Part shown: in pieces, positions 34,509 through 41,265 of the stretch
How positions within the stretch are numbered: the first letter of the stretch is position 1
How the letters are laid out: each line of letters opens with the position of its first letter
DNA from: Burkholderiales bacterium
Lineage (GTDB): Bacteria; Pseudomonadota; Gammaproteobacteria; Burkholderiales; SG8-39
NCBI GenBank assembly: GCA_014860355.1
Contig: JACZJV010000020.1
Location: 1 to 41,265, forward strand
Length of the DNA stretch: 41,265 nt
Reading direction: 5' to 3'
Program-made: the position numbers and the translations under genes
The notes under the pieces: model-generated
Told to the model about the DNA's origin: nothing
Database searches by the model: none
The model's input: only the letters and a program-made list of their open reading frames with translations

Positions 34509-34645
34509 ACATACCTCCAGAGTTTAGGATCCAAAAGATCAATCGATACAAATCTCGCAGCTGCGCGCCGCCTGGGCCCGCGCGTATCGCCGCGGAAAAT
34601 GCGCTCAAGCACCGGCTGGCTTGAATGGCGTGCCGCGCATGAAGT

Positions 34646-35185
34646 TCATCGCGTCGCTCCCGGGGGCGGAGGCGGCGGATTGCCCGCAGGCGGTGGCGGA
34701 GGCGCGGCGCTGTATCCGGATGCAGGCTGCGCATAGGTCTTGGGTGCCGGCGCCATCTCGCCGGCTACGGGGACGCGCTGGCCCTTCGCATACATGCACT
34801 GCAAGTACGCCTGATCGTAACGCCGCTGCGTGTCGTAGCCGGAGTACTGGCCGGCACTGGCGCCGGCTGCGCTCCCCGCGAGCAAACCCATGCCCGCGCC
34901 GACGGCGGCGCCTTCATGCCCTCCCATGGCCGCACCGGCCAGGGCGCCGACTGCGGTGCCGAAGGCGGCGCTCTGTACCCCGCTATGGACGGCCGCATCG
35001 TTGGCTGTCGCGCCGCCGATCTGGACCAGCGCGTATTGCCTGCAATCGGCGTCATCGGCGCGGAACTGATCGAAATTCTTGCCCGTCCCGGGCAAGGCCA
35101 TAACGCTGGGACCGTTCGGGATGGTCACGCATGCGCCTAGCACCAGCAGCGCCACCATGGGGGACAATCGCAATAAGCTGGACAT
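34646..35185 (-). CDS. glycine-zipper lipoprotein
   Basis: 179 residues. Signal peptide with lipobox LGAC (Cys19), so lipid-anchored. Residues about 68-112 are a Gly/Ala-rich zipper (AVGALAGAAMGGHEGAAVGAGM) that can insert in or pack against membranes. The C-terminus is a proline-rich tail (PPPPPAGNPPPPPP). Cysteines at about 48 and 130 could form a disulfide. Function unknown. It starts 18 bases after the preceding gene. Confidence 0.8.
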   Translation of the reverse strand: MSSLLRLSPMVALLVLGACVTIPNGPSVMALPGTGKNFDQFRADDADCRQYALVQIGGATANDAAVHSGVQSAAFGTAVGALAGAAMGGHEGAAVGAGMGLLAGSAAGASAGQYSGYDTQRRYDQAYLQCMYAKGQRVPVAGEMAPAPKTYAQPASGYSAAPPPPPAGNPPPPPPGATR

Positions 35186-35203
35186 GACGAGATCTCCGGG
35201 TCG

Positions 35204-35620
35204 TTAGCGGGCGGGCGGTTGTGCCGGGACGCGTTGCCAGCCGGCGGGACACTCAGCCACATATGGGTAATAGGCCCTTGAGGCCTCACAGTAGTACCAG
35301 TCCCCCTGAACCTGTGATGGCGCTGGCGCCGCTTGGGACGCATCTTTTTCAATGTATACCGGCGGTGAGGCTGACCCCATCACTACCGGGGGGTAGCCAT
35401 AGGCTGGCGCGGGGTAAGCATAGGCGGGATAGCCGAAATAGGGCGGGTAATAACCGAGCCCGTACAGCGGAACGCCCAGTGAAATGCCAAAGCGCACGCC
35501 CCCGTGCCCATGACCGTGATAGCCGTGACCGTAGTACCCGCCCGCCATTGCGGAGCCGCTCGCCAGTGCCGCGAACAAGGCCAGAATCAGAGTTCCTGTC
35601 ACCTTGAACATCGTTTTCAT
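35204..35620 (-). CDS. small secreted Gly/Tyr/His/Pro-rich protein
   Basis: 138 residues. A signal peptide (about 1-26, AMA-GG) is followed by a GYYGHGYHGHGHGG stretch that could bind metal, then a Tyr/Pro-rich segment. The C-terminal block WYYCEASRAYYPYVAECPAGWQRVP recurs in small exported proteins of betaproteobacteria and has two cysteines. Function unknown. GGAGCGAAA precedes the ATG. First of the three envelope genes. Confidence 0.8.
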   Translation of the reverse strand: MKTMFKVTGTLILALFAALASGSAMAGGYYGHGYHGHGHGGVRFGISLGVPLYGLGYYPPYFGYPAYAYPAPAYGYPPVVMGSASPPVYIEKDASQAAPAPSQVQGDWYYCEASRAYYPYVAECPAGWQRVPAQPPAR

Positions 35621-35764
35621 GATATTTCGCTCCGGTTGCCAAGTACGAGTTCAGATTAACAAGTTCGCACCAGCGCAGTGGTAAGGAATTGTTTCAATTT
35701 GTAAGCCCTGCGCGCTCTCGGGACGTAGCGGCGCAGCGCCGGCCCGGTACGGCCTCAGGGTGCT

Positions 35765-36799
35765 TCAGCCTCCCGCCAGCTCCCTGCGCACCAGGGCCGC
35801 GCCCGCGCCCAGTGCCTTGAGCTTGCCTCGCGCCACCGCACGCGACAGCGGCACCATGCCGCAGTTGGTGCAGGCATAGAGCTTGTCCGGCGCGACGTAT
35901 TTCAAGGCCGCGCGCAGGACCTTCGCGACTTGCTCCGGCGTCTCGATTTCGTCGCTGGCGACATCGATCGCACCGACCATGATGTCCTTGCCACGGAGCA
36001 GTTCGACCAGCTCCATGGGCACGTGGGAGTTGGCGCATTCCAGCGATACCTGGTCGATCTTCGATTTCGCCAGCAGCGGGAAAGTGGATTCGTACTGGCG
36101 CCACTCCGAACCCAGGGTTTTCTTCCAGTCGTTGTTGGCCTTGATGCCATAGCCGTAGCAGATGTGCACCGCGGTCCTGCACTTGAGCCCGGCCGCGGCG
36201 GCTTCGAGCGTCTCTATGCCCCAGTCGCGCACCTCGTCCATGAATACGTTGAACGCGGGCTCGTCGAACTGAATCACGTTGATGCCCAGGGCCTCGAGCT
36301 CGCGCGCCTCGGCATTCAGCACCTTGGCGAACTCGCGCGCCAGTTTCTCTCGGCTTTTGTAATAGCCGTCGTAGAGCGTGTCCACCATGGTCATCGGCCC
36401 GGGCAGGGTGAATTTCACCGGCTTGTCGGTTGCAGAGCGCAGGAATTTGGCGTGCTCTGCAAACACCGGCCGCGTGCGCGCCACCGGCCCCACCACCATC
36501 GGCACATCGGCGTCGTAGCGGTTGCGTATGCGCACCGTCTTCCTGTTCGCGAAATCGACGCCGTCGAGGTTCTCGATCAGGGTGGTGACGAAATGCCTGC
36601 GCGTCTGCTCGCCGTCGCCGACGATGTCTATGCCAGCGGACTCCTGGTCGCGCAGTACGAGGCGCACCGCGTCCTGCATTCCTTCGGTGAGCGCCTCGCC
36701 CTCCAGCAGCCAGGGGGCCCAGAGTTTTTTCGGTTCGGCCAGCCAGGCGGGTTTGGGCAGGCTGCCGACAATGGTGGTTTGCAGCAGGGATTTCGTCAT
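35765..36799 (-). CDS. core-type cobalamin-independent methionine synthase (MetE C-terminal domain only)
   Basis: 344 residues, half the length of E. coli MetE. Only the catalytic barrel is present; the N-terminal folate-binding half is missing. The zinc ligands are all there: H212 and C214 (VHICYG), E254 and C313 (CTNCGM). It should methylate homocysteine or a similar thiol, but the methyl donor is uncertain, since known core-MetE proteins use donors other than polyglutamyl folate. GGAGCG precedes the ATG. No methionine gene or corrinoid protein lies beside it. It is divergent from the isomerase gene at 36921. Confidence 0.87.
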   Translation of the reverse strand: MTKSLLQTTIVGSLPKPAWLAEPKKLWAPWLLEGEALTEGMQDAVRLVLRDQESAGIDIVGDGEQTRRHFVTTLIENLDGVDFANRKTVRIRNRYDADVPMVVGPVARTRPVFAEHAKFLRSATDKPVKFTLPGPMTMVDTLYDGYYKSREKLAREFAKVLNAEARELEALGINVIQFDEPAFNVFMDEVRDWGIETLEAAAAGLKCRTAVHICYGYGIKANNDWKKTLGSEWRQYESTFPLLAKSKIDQVSLECANSHVPMELVELLRGKDIMVGAIDVASDEIETPEQVAKVLRAALKYVAPDKLYACTNCGMVPLSRAVARGKLKALGAGAALVRRELAGG

Positions 36800-36920
36800 G
36801 GCGCGCTCCGCAATCTGGTGAAGGAATAGTATGCCCTAAGTTCTGCTGCTTTGGACCGCAGCACCGGGTTCGCGCCCATTTTCGATTAAGATGGCGTACT
36901 TTCGAAATGGAGGGGCGATG

Positions 36921-37526
36921 ATGAGCAAGACTGCGGACTATTATTTTTCGCCGATTTCACCCTGGACCTACCTCGGCCACGCGCGTTTTGCCGACATGGC
37001 GCTGCGCCATGGCGCCACCGTCAGAGTGAAGCCGGTCGACTACGGCAAAATATTTCCGGTCTCCGGCGGCCTGCCTCTGCCGAAACGAGCGCCGCAGCGC
37101 CAGGCCTACCGCCTGACGGAACTCAAGCGCTTCCGCGACCACCTCAAAGTGCCCCTCAACCTGCAGCCCCGGTTTTTTCCTGCGCCGGGTGATCTGGCGG
37201 CGCAATTCATCGTCGCCGCAGGCCGGGCCGGCGGCAGCGATGCGGCGATGCGGCTTGCGCTCGCCGTGCTGCGCGCCTGCTGGGCCGAGGAGCGCAACAT
37301 CGCCGATGCCGAGACCCTGGGCGCGCTGTGCAAGGAACAGGGGATGGACGCCGAGGCGCTCGCGGCTGCAGCGCACTCGGATGCGGTGAAGGCCGAGTAC
37401 CAGGGCTATACCGAGGAGGCCATCGAGCGCAATGTGTTCGGCGCGCCGAGCTATGTCATCGACGGCGAGATTTTCTGGGGCCAGGACCGGCTCGAGTTCG
37501 TCGAGCGTGCGCTCGCCTCGAAGTAG
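36921..37526 (+). CDS. DsbA-fold 2-hydroxychromene-2-carboxylate isomerase-like protein (second copy)
   Basis: 201 residues. FSPISPWTYLG carries Ser13, the glutathione-activating residue; the C-terminal NVFGAPSYVIDGEIFWGQDRLEF is the same signature as in the paralogue at 5064-5654. The middle regions differ, so this is not a recent duplicate. GGAGGGG (36909-36915) is only 2 bases before the ATG at 36918 and 5 before that at 36921, which favours the latter. An upstream ATG at 36891 is unlikely. Substrate unknown. Confidence 0.85.
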   Translation: MSKTADYYFSPISPWTYLGHARFADMALRHGATVRVKPVDYGKIFPVSGGLPLPKRAPQRQAYRLTELKRFRDHLKVPLNLQPRFFPAPGDLAAQFIVAAGRAGGSDAAMRLALAVLRACWAEERNIADAETLGALCKEQGMDAEALAAAAHSDAVKAEYQGYTEEAIERNVFGAPSYVIDGEIFWGQDRLEFVERALASK

Positions 37527-37532
37527 CTGCCC

Positions 37533-38150
37533 TCAGTAGCGTCCGCCGAGCTGGTAGAAGGTGATTTTCGCGAGTTCAAGGAGCACATTGCGCGCGGCGT
37601 CCTGGTCTTTCCACCACGACGAAGGAAAGGAATCGTAGCTGGTCGCGATCATGCGGATGCTGGCCAGGGGCAGGGCATCGGAAAAAATCATCCGCGCACG
37701 GCGCAGATGGTAGGGCGAAGTCACTACCAGCAATCTGGGGGCGCGCTTGGCGAACAATGCGCGCGCCGCCTGCGCCTCCGCCGCGGTGCTGACCAGGTCT
37801 TTGCCGAGGAATTCGATCGCACCCGCGGGGACGCCTTTTTTCATCAGCACCTGGCGCATGATGTCTTCGTCGCGCGGATAGGGTATGCCCGAGTCATCCA
37901 GCAGGAGGTAATCGTCCTTGCGCGCGGGCGCGCTGACGTAGATCCTGGGCGCGAGCCCGCGGCGGTAGAGGTCGGCTGCCTGGAACGGCCGCGAAAAATC
38001 GCCGCCGAGCACCAGAATGGCATCGGCCTTCAGCGGCCGGTCCGCGGCGCCTAGCCATCCCGCGGCGTAGAACAGACCCACCGCTGCGCCGACGGCGAGC
38101 GCGATGGACACGACGAGCAGAAATAGCCCGCATTTCTTGGCACAATGCAT
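37533..38150 (-). CDS. YdcF/SanA-like DUF218 membrane protein
   Basis: 205 residues. One N-terminal membrane helix (about 8-30), then the DUF218 domain with ADAILVLGGD and VVTSPYHLRRARMIF. Related proteins are linked to cell-envelope or vancomycin-sensitivity phenotypes and YdcF binds S-adenosylmethionine. The ATG at 38150 was chosen because the helix follows it directly; a start at 38243 with a GGGG box nearby is possible. It ends 6 bases from the convergent isomerase gene. Confidence 0.83.
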   Translation of the reverse strand: MHCAKKCGLFLLVVSIALAVGAAVGLFYAAGWLGAADRPLKADAILVLGGDFSRPFQAADLYRRGLAPRIYVSAPARKDDYLLLDDSGIPYPRDEDIMRQVLMKKGVPAGAIEFLGKDLVSTAAEAQAARALFAKRAPRLLVVTSPYHLRRARMIFSDALPLASIRMIATSYDSFPSSWWKDQDAARNVLLELAKITFYQLGGRY

Positions 38151-38288
38151 GTTGATGTTCAGCTCAAAATTTGAAAGTGCGCCAGTTTGCGCATGAGCAG
38201 GGAAAATTACAAGTACCGCGGGCCATTTCGCAATTGGCGACATGGCCCCTGATCCGGGGGAGTGCCGGGGGATGTATCCCCTCTATCC

Positions 38289-39086
38289 ATGAGTTCAAAA
38301 GCCAAAAGCTGGTTTGCCCGGCGCAGCGCCAGCGTCGAGGTGAGCGAGGAAGACGGCGTGCGCTCGCTGCACCTGGGCGGCGACGCCATCCAGAGTTCCA
38401 TCAGGCTGGACCGGCCGGACGAGCTGGCGCTCGACTACACGCGCGCGATGATGGCTTTCCTGCTGTTTCTGCCGCAGCCGCGCGAGGCGCTCATGATCGG
38501 CCTCGGCGGCGGCTCGATCGCGCGCTATATCCACCAGCGCATGCCGGAAACGCGCACCACGGTGGTCGAGATCAACGCCAGGGTACTGGCGGCGGCGCGC
38601 AGCATGTTCCATTTTCCCGCGGAGGACGCGCGCCTGCGCGTTGAAATTGCCGACGGCGCCGATTACGTCGCCGCGCGCGCCGAGTCGGCCGACGTGCTGC
38701 TGGTGGACGGTTTCGACGACGGCACACAGCCGCCGGCCCTGTGCACCCAGGCGTTCTACGACGCGGCCCATGCCGCCCTTCGCCCCGGCGGAGTGATGTC
38801 GGTCAATTTCATGGCGGAAGAAAAGAGGCTCGATGCCTACCTGCAGCGCATCGAGCATAGTTTCGACGACCGGGTGATCTGTCTCAAGGCGGCAGACCGG
38901 GTCAACCTCATCGCCTTCGCATTCAAGCGCCACCCGCGCGAGCTCTCCTGGGCGGAGCTGAAAAAGCGCGCGCGCCTGCTGAAACAGATACACGACCTGC
39001 CGTTCGAGGATTTCATCACCGGGCTGAAGGAACTCAACCCGCATACGCGCGCCAAGCTCAAGCTGCACTCGGCCGCGGCCGGCTGA
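38289..39086 (+). CDS. spermidine-synthase-like Rossmann protein
   Basis: 265 residues. The SAM-type cofactor region GLGGGS (71-76), the acidic E94 (VVEIN), D122 and D140 match the polyamine-synthase/methyltransferase fold. The region after D140 reads GFDDGTQPP rather than the usual D-x-x-D-P-x-G-P, so the amine site is altered and true aminopropyl transfer is uncertain. No speD is nearby. A GTG at 38262 is a less likely start. A small hairpin GGGGAT-GT-ATCCCC (38268-38281) lies just upstream. Confidence 0.8.
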   Translation: MSSKAKSWFARRSASVEVSEEDGVRSLHLGGDAIQSSIRLDRPDELALDYTRAMMAFLLFLPQPREALMIGLGGGSIARYIHQRMPETRTTVVEINARVLAAARSMFHFPAEDARLRVEIADGADYVAARAESADVLLVDGFDDGTQPPALCTQAFYDAAHAALRPGGVMSVNFMAEEKRLDAYLQRIEHSFDDRVICLKAADRVNLIAFAFKRHPRELSWAELKKRARLLKQIHDLPFEDFITGLKELNPHTRAKLKLHSAAAG

Positions 39087-39093
39087 GATGCAT

Positions 39094-39118
39094 CGCCCGA
39101 GGGCAGTCCCTCAGGGCG
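39094..39118. terminator. hairpin between convergent spermidine-synthase-like gene and gntK
   Basis: CGCCCGAGGG (39094-39103) pairs with CCCTCAGGGCG (39108-39118) with a single bulged base, around a CAGT loop. It overlaps the gntK stop codon. No T-run. Confidence 0.5.
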
Positions 39119-39596
39119 CGAGCGCGGTCCTGATTTTTCCGGCAAGCGTTGCCGGACTCTCGCCCGCGTCCAGCCGCAGCGCGTCCTGCGGCAGCTCGAG
39201 GATCGCGATCTGCGAGTCGAGCAGCTTCGGGTTCATGTAGTGACCCTTGCGCGCGGCGAGGCGCGCGCGGAGGAGTTCGGCATCGACCTCGAGAAAGACG
39301 AAGCGCACGGCGGCGCAGCCGCGCGCGAGACGGTCGCGATAGACCAGCTTCAGCGCCGAGCAGGCGAGCACCAGACTCTTGTTCTGCCGTTCGCTGTCTT
39401 GCAGCAGGGCATTGAGGCGGTCGAGCCAGGGCCAGCGGTCATCATCGGTCAGCGGCGCGCCGCGTTTCATCTTGGCGACGCTGGCCGCGGAGTGGAAATC
39501 GTCGGCGTCGTGAAACTCCCAGCCGCAGTCCTTGGCCAGAAGCGCCCCGACCGTGGTCTTGCCGCAGCCGGTTACGCCAGCAACGACGACGATCAC
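39111..39596 (-). CDS. gntK: gluconokinase
   Basis: 161 residues, the length of GntK. P-loop GVTGCGKT (7-14), DADDFHS, KMKRGAPLTDDDRWPWL and the C-terminal GHYMNPKLLDSQ are all family signatures. It phosphorylates D-gluconate to 6-phosphogluconate. No gluconate transporter or regulator is adjacent. The stop lies in a hairpin shared with the convergent gene; the SDR gene is 48 bases upstream on the same strand. Confidence 0.93.
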   Translation of the reverse strand: MIVVVAGVTGCGKTTVGALLAKDCGWEFHDADDFHSAASVAKMKRGAPLTDDDRWPWLDRLNALLQDSERQNKSLVLACSALKLVYRDRLARGCAAVRFVFLEVDAELLRARLAARKGHYMNPKLLDSQIAILELPQDALRLDAGESPATLAGKIRTALAP

Positions 39597-39644
39597 GAGT
39601 GAATTTGACTGCTCATGGCGCGCACCTCCCGCGCGCTGCCCGTT

Positions 39645-40526
39645 TCATACCGAACGCTGCGCCTTGTCTTTTTCGTTTTGCGCCTTGATCAGCGCGCGCG
39701 CGTTCTCCCATTCGGCATCGCCCCAGCCGAGCATCTCGGTGAATCCGCCGCCGTTGGCCTGCCAGCCCGCGCCGTCCAGCGCAATGGTCTGGCCGCTCAA
39801 CCATTCGCATCCGTCGGCCATGAGAAAGCTCGCGAGGTTCTGCAACTCGGGCATGCGGCCGAAGCGGCCCATGGGATTCGCCTTCGATGCGTCGCGGTCC
39901 TTGCCGTCCTTGCCCGGATAAAGGCGCTTGCCTGCGCCCTCGGTGGGAAACAGGCCCGGGGCGATCGCATTCAGACGGATGCCGTAGCGGCCCCATTCCA
40001 CCGCCAGCGACTGGGTCATGACATGGATCCCGGCCTTGGACATGGCCGAGGGCACGACGAACGGAGAGCCGGTCCAGATCCAGGTGACGACGATCGAGAC
40101 CACGCTGCCCTTGTCGCCGCCCTTGATCCAGCGCTTGCCCACGGCATGGGTGGTGTAGAAAGTGCCGTGGAAAACGGTGTTGGCGATGGCGTCGAAGCCG
40201 CGGTGCGACAGGTCCTCGGTGCGGCTGATGAAGTTGCCGGCGGCGTTGTTCACCAGACCCGTGAGCGGTCCGCCGTCGCTCCAGATCGATTCGATCATTT
40301 TGTCGACCGACTCCGGATCGCGGATGTCGACCGTACGCGTCTTGACCGAGCCGCCGCGCTGTTGCATCAGTTCCTTCGCGGTCTGGTCCAGCACGTCCTT
40401 GCGCCGGCCGCAGATGTAGATGTCCGCGCCCAGCTCCAGGTATTTGTCCACCATTTCGCGGCCGAGACCGGTGCCGCCGCCGGTGACGAGGATGCGCTTG
40501 CCTTTGAACAATCCGGGTTGGAACAT
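39645..40526 (-). CDS. dienoyl-CoA-reductase-type SDR
   Basis: 293 residues. Cofactor loop TGGGTGLG (15-22) and NNAAGNF (93-99) are clear. The catalytic YxxxK is S160-x-x-x-K164 (PSAMSKAG), the known variation of the 2,4-dienoyl-CoA reductase / trans-enoyl-CoA reductase branch, where tyrosine is displaced but lysine kept. The GLFPTEGAGKRL segment also fits. It probably reduces unsaturated acyl-CoA with NADPH. AAAGGA precedes the ATG. A 414-bp region with strong inverted repeats lies upstream. Confidence 0.88.
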   Translation of the reverse strand: MFQPGLFKGKRILVTGGGTGLGREMVDKYLELGADIYICGRRKDVLDQTAKELMQQRGGSVKTRTVDIRDPESVDKMIESIWSDGGPLTGLVNNAAGNFISRTEDLSHRGFDAIANTVFHGTFYTTHAVGKRWIKGGDKGSVVSIVVTWIWTGSPFVVPSAMSKAGIHVMTQSLAVEWGRYGIRLNAIAPGLFPTEGAGKRLYPGKDGKDRDASKANPMGRFGRMPELQNLASFLMADGCEWLSGQTIALDGAGWQANGGGFTEMLGWGDAEWENARALIKAQNEKDKAQRSV

Positions 40527-40679
40527 GATTTGTCCTTTGCGAGAGATTCCCGCGCCGGCGCTGCCGGGCGGCTGCGCGGCGCGAAAGCCGCAATCTTACC
40601 GCAAGCGCAAGTTGCGTGGCCGCGGGCCATCTACGTAGCGAATTGAATGGCGTCGCCGCTGTTGCAGGCCTGCGATTTT

Positions 40680-40703
40680 GCGCGGACATAAAGCCGTCCG
40701 CGC
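40680..40703. repeat. inverted repeat 1 of the intergenic cluster
   Basis: Perfect 8-base arms GCGCGGAC (40680-40687) and GTCCGCGC (40696-40703), loop ATAAAGCC. Two bases separate it from the large inverted repeat. Confidence 0.8.
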
Positions 40704-40704
40704 G

Positions 40705-40755
40705 GATCGCTGATTGCGCACGGATGATGAACCCATCCGTGCGCAATCAGCGATC
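40705..40755. repeat. inverted repeat 2: perfect 21-base arms
   Basis: The arms at 40705-40725 and 40735-40755 are exact reverse complements over 21 bases with a 9-base loop (GATGAACCC). It is the longest perfect inverted repeat I found in the window. Neither arm codes for anything evident. Confidence 0.95.
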
Positions 40756-40778
40756 TTGCATAAAGACAAGCCCAGGCC

Positions 40779-40799
40779 GTTGTCGCGTTTATCGATAAC
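40779..40799. repeat. inverted repeat 3, overlapping repeat 4
   Basis: GTTGTCG (40779-40785) and CGATAAC (40793-40799) pair over 7 bases with one G-T wobble. Shares bases with the outer arm of repeat 4, so the two folds exclude each other. Confidence 0.5.
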
Positions 40800-40846
40800 C
40801 GTGTTCTCTGTACGGACGCTTTTCTATCCGTACGGAAAGCACGGTT
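40797..40846. repeat. inverted repeat 4, about 20-base near-perfect arms
   Basis: Outer arms AACCGTG (40797-40803) and CACGGTT (40840-40846) and inner arms GTACGGA (40810-40816) and TCCGTAC (40827-40833) are perfect. The six bases between them pair with one mismatch and two wobbles. Loop CGCTTTTCTA. The rest of the 40527-40940 gap shows no gene. Confidence 0.85.
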
Positions 40847-40902
40847 GGCGCGCGCGGCGCGCAAGTCCGCTGGTGGCGTGCGACGACATTCTGAACGCCG
40901 TA

Positions 40903-40908
40903 TAGAAT
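40903..40908 (+). promoter_or_regulatory. candidate -10 of the D-threonine-aldolase-type gene
   Basis: TAGAAT within TATAGAAT, 32 bases before the ATG at 40941. No clear -35. Confidence 0.4.
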
Positions 40909-40940
40909 GGCGTGTCTCCCGAATCTTGCGTTCTACCTGC

Positions 40941-41265
40941 ATGACCACTCCCGCCCCCGCCAGCATCGGCACGCCGCTCGCCGACGTCGATACGCCCGCC
41001 CTCATCCTCGACATGGACGCATTCGAGCGCAATCTGGCGCGCATGGCCGATGCCCTGCGCGGGCGGCCGGTGCGCCTGCGTCCGCACGCGAAAAGCCACA
41101 AGTGCGCCGAGATCGCGCTGCGCCAGATCGCGGCGGGCGCCGTGGGCGTGTGCTGCCAGAAGGTGAGCGAGGCCGAAGCGCTGGTCGCCGGCGGCGTCGC
41201 CGATGTGCTCATCGCCAATGAGATCGTCGGGGCGGGCAAGCTCGCGCGCCTGGCCGCGCTCGCCC
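40941..41265 (+). CDS. D-threonine aldolase / D-serine dehydratase-type PLP enzyme, C-terminus missing
   Basis: 108 N-terminal residues of an alanine-racemase-fold enzyme; the frame is open to the right edge. The opening TPLADVDTPALILDMDAFERNL and RPHAKSHKCAEIA are the DSD1/D-threonine-aldolase signature; the lysine in PHAKSHK should hold PLP. Known relatives cleave D-3-hydroxy amino acids to glycine and an aldehyde. Full length would be near 370-380 residues. No ribosome site is visible before the ATG. Cluster of inverted repeats upstream. Confidence 0.87.
   Translation, partial: MTTPAPASIGTPLADVDTPALILDMDAFERNLARMADALRGRPVRLRPHAKSHKCAEIALRQIAAGAVGVCCQKVSEAEALVAGGVADVLIANEIVGAGKLARLAALA

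Noticed and set aside
40680-40846. CRISPR array or integron attC site
   Set aside because: The units are inverted repeats of different sequence, not regularly spaced direct repeats, and lack attC core motifs; no cas or integrase gene is present.

Overview
The window reads as chromosome of a GC-rich betaproteobacterium, probably Burkholderiales or a close relative. Supporting signs are the strong G/C bias at third codon positions, a BPSS1780-type membrane protein, a DUF6279 lipoprotein, a histone-like SWIB protein with a lysine/alanine tail, and several stand-alone CoA-metabolism genes. This is inference from gene content; no marker RNA gene is present. I see no insertion sequence, phage, tRNA, rRNA or CRISPR array.

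Layout. 1-1741: minus-strand marR plus the start of an outer-membrane efflux lipoprotein that runs off the left edge. A promoter upstream of marR has a perfect palindrome between its -35 and -10. 1870-4747: a two-gene signalling module, a class III nucleotidyl cyclase fused to an FHA domain followed by a Hanks-type Ser/Thr kinase. 5064-8169: an operon of marR, MFS transporter, atypical SDR and a glutathione-type isomerase. 8509-11873: an acetyltransferase, long-form hisG, lrgB, lrgA and a BPSS1780 membrane protein. 12024-14720: a ferredoxin-like protein, a PfkB kinase, an ankyrin protein and a DUF423 protein.

14840-21390 is a plus-strand run for CoA-thioester catabolism: MaoC hydratase, acyl-CoA ligase, cyclase-family hydrolase, SDR, aldo/keto reductase and CaiB-type CoA transferase. 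It is followed by DUF3301, a ferredoxin-NADP reductase, a lipoprotein and an alpha/beta hydrolase (21497-24308). 24353-26083 holds two divergent TPR proteins and the SWIB protein. 26317-33855 is a tight six-gene plus-strand run: MFS transporter, HSL-type esterase, SBF-type permease, molybdopterin oxidoreductase, metallophosphatase and beta-lactamase-fold hydrolase. This could import, hydrolyse and oxidise an ester-type compound.

33975-35620 encodes three small envelope proteins. 35765-39596 holds a core-type MetE, a second isomerase, a YdcF protein, a spermidine-synthase-like protein and gluconokinase. 39645-40526 is a dienoyl-CoA-reductase-type SDR. It is separated by a 414-bp divergent intergenic region from a D-threonine-aldolase-type gene that runs off the right edge. 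That intergenic region holds a cluster of strong inverted repeats, one with perfect 21-base arms, which is the clearest structure here that no gene explains.

The most promising items are the kinase/FHA-cyclase module, the hairpin cluster, the six-gene run, and several genes that seem to start almost directly after a -10 element, suggesting leaderless mRNAs.
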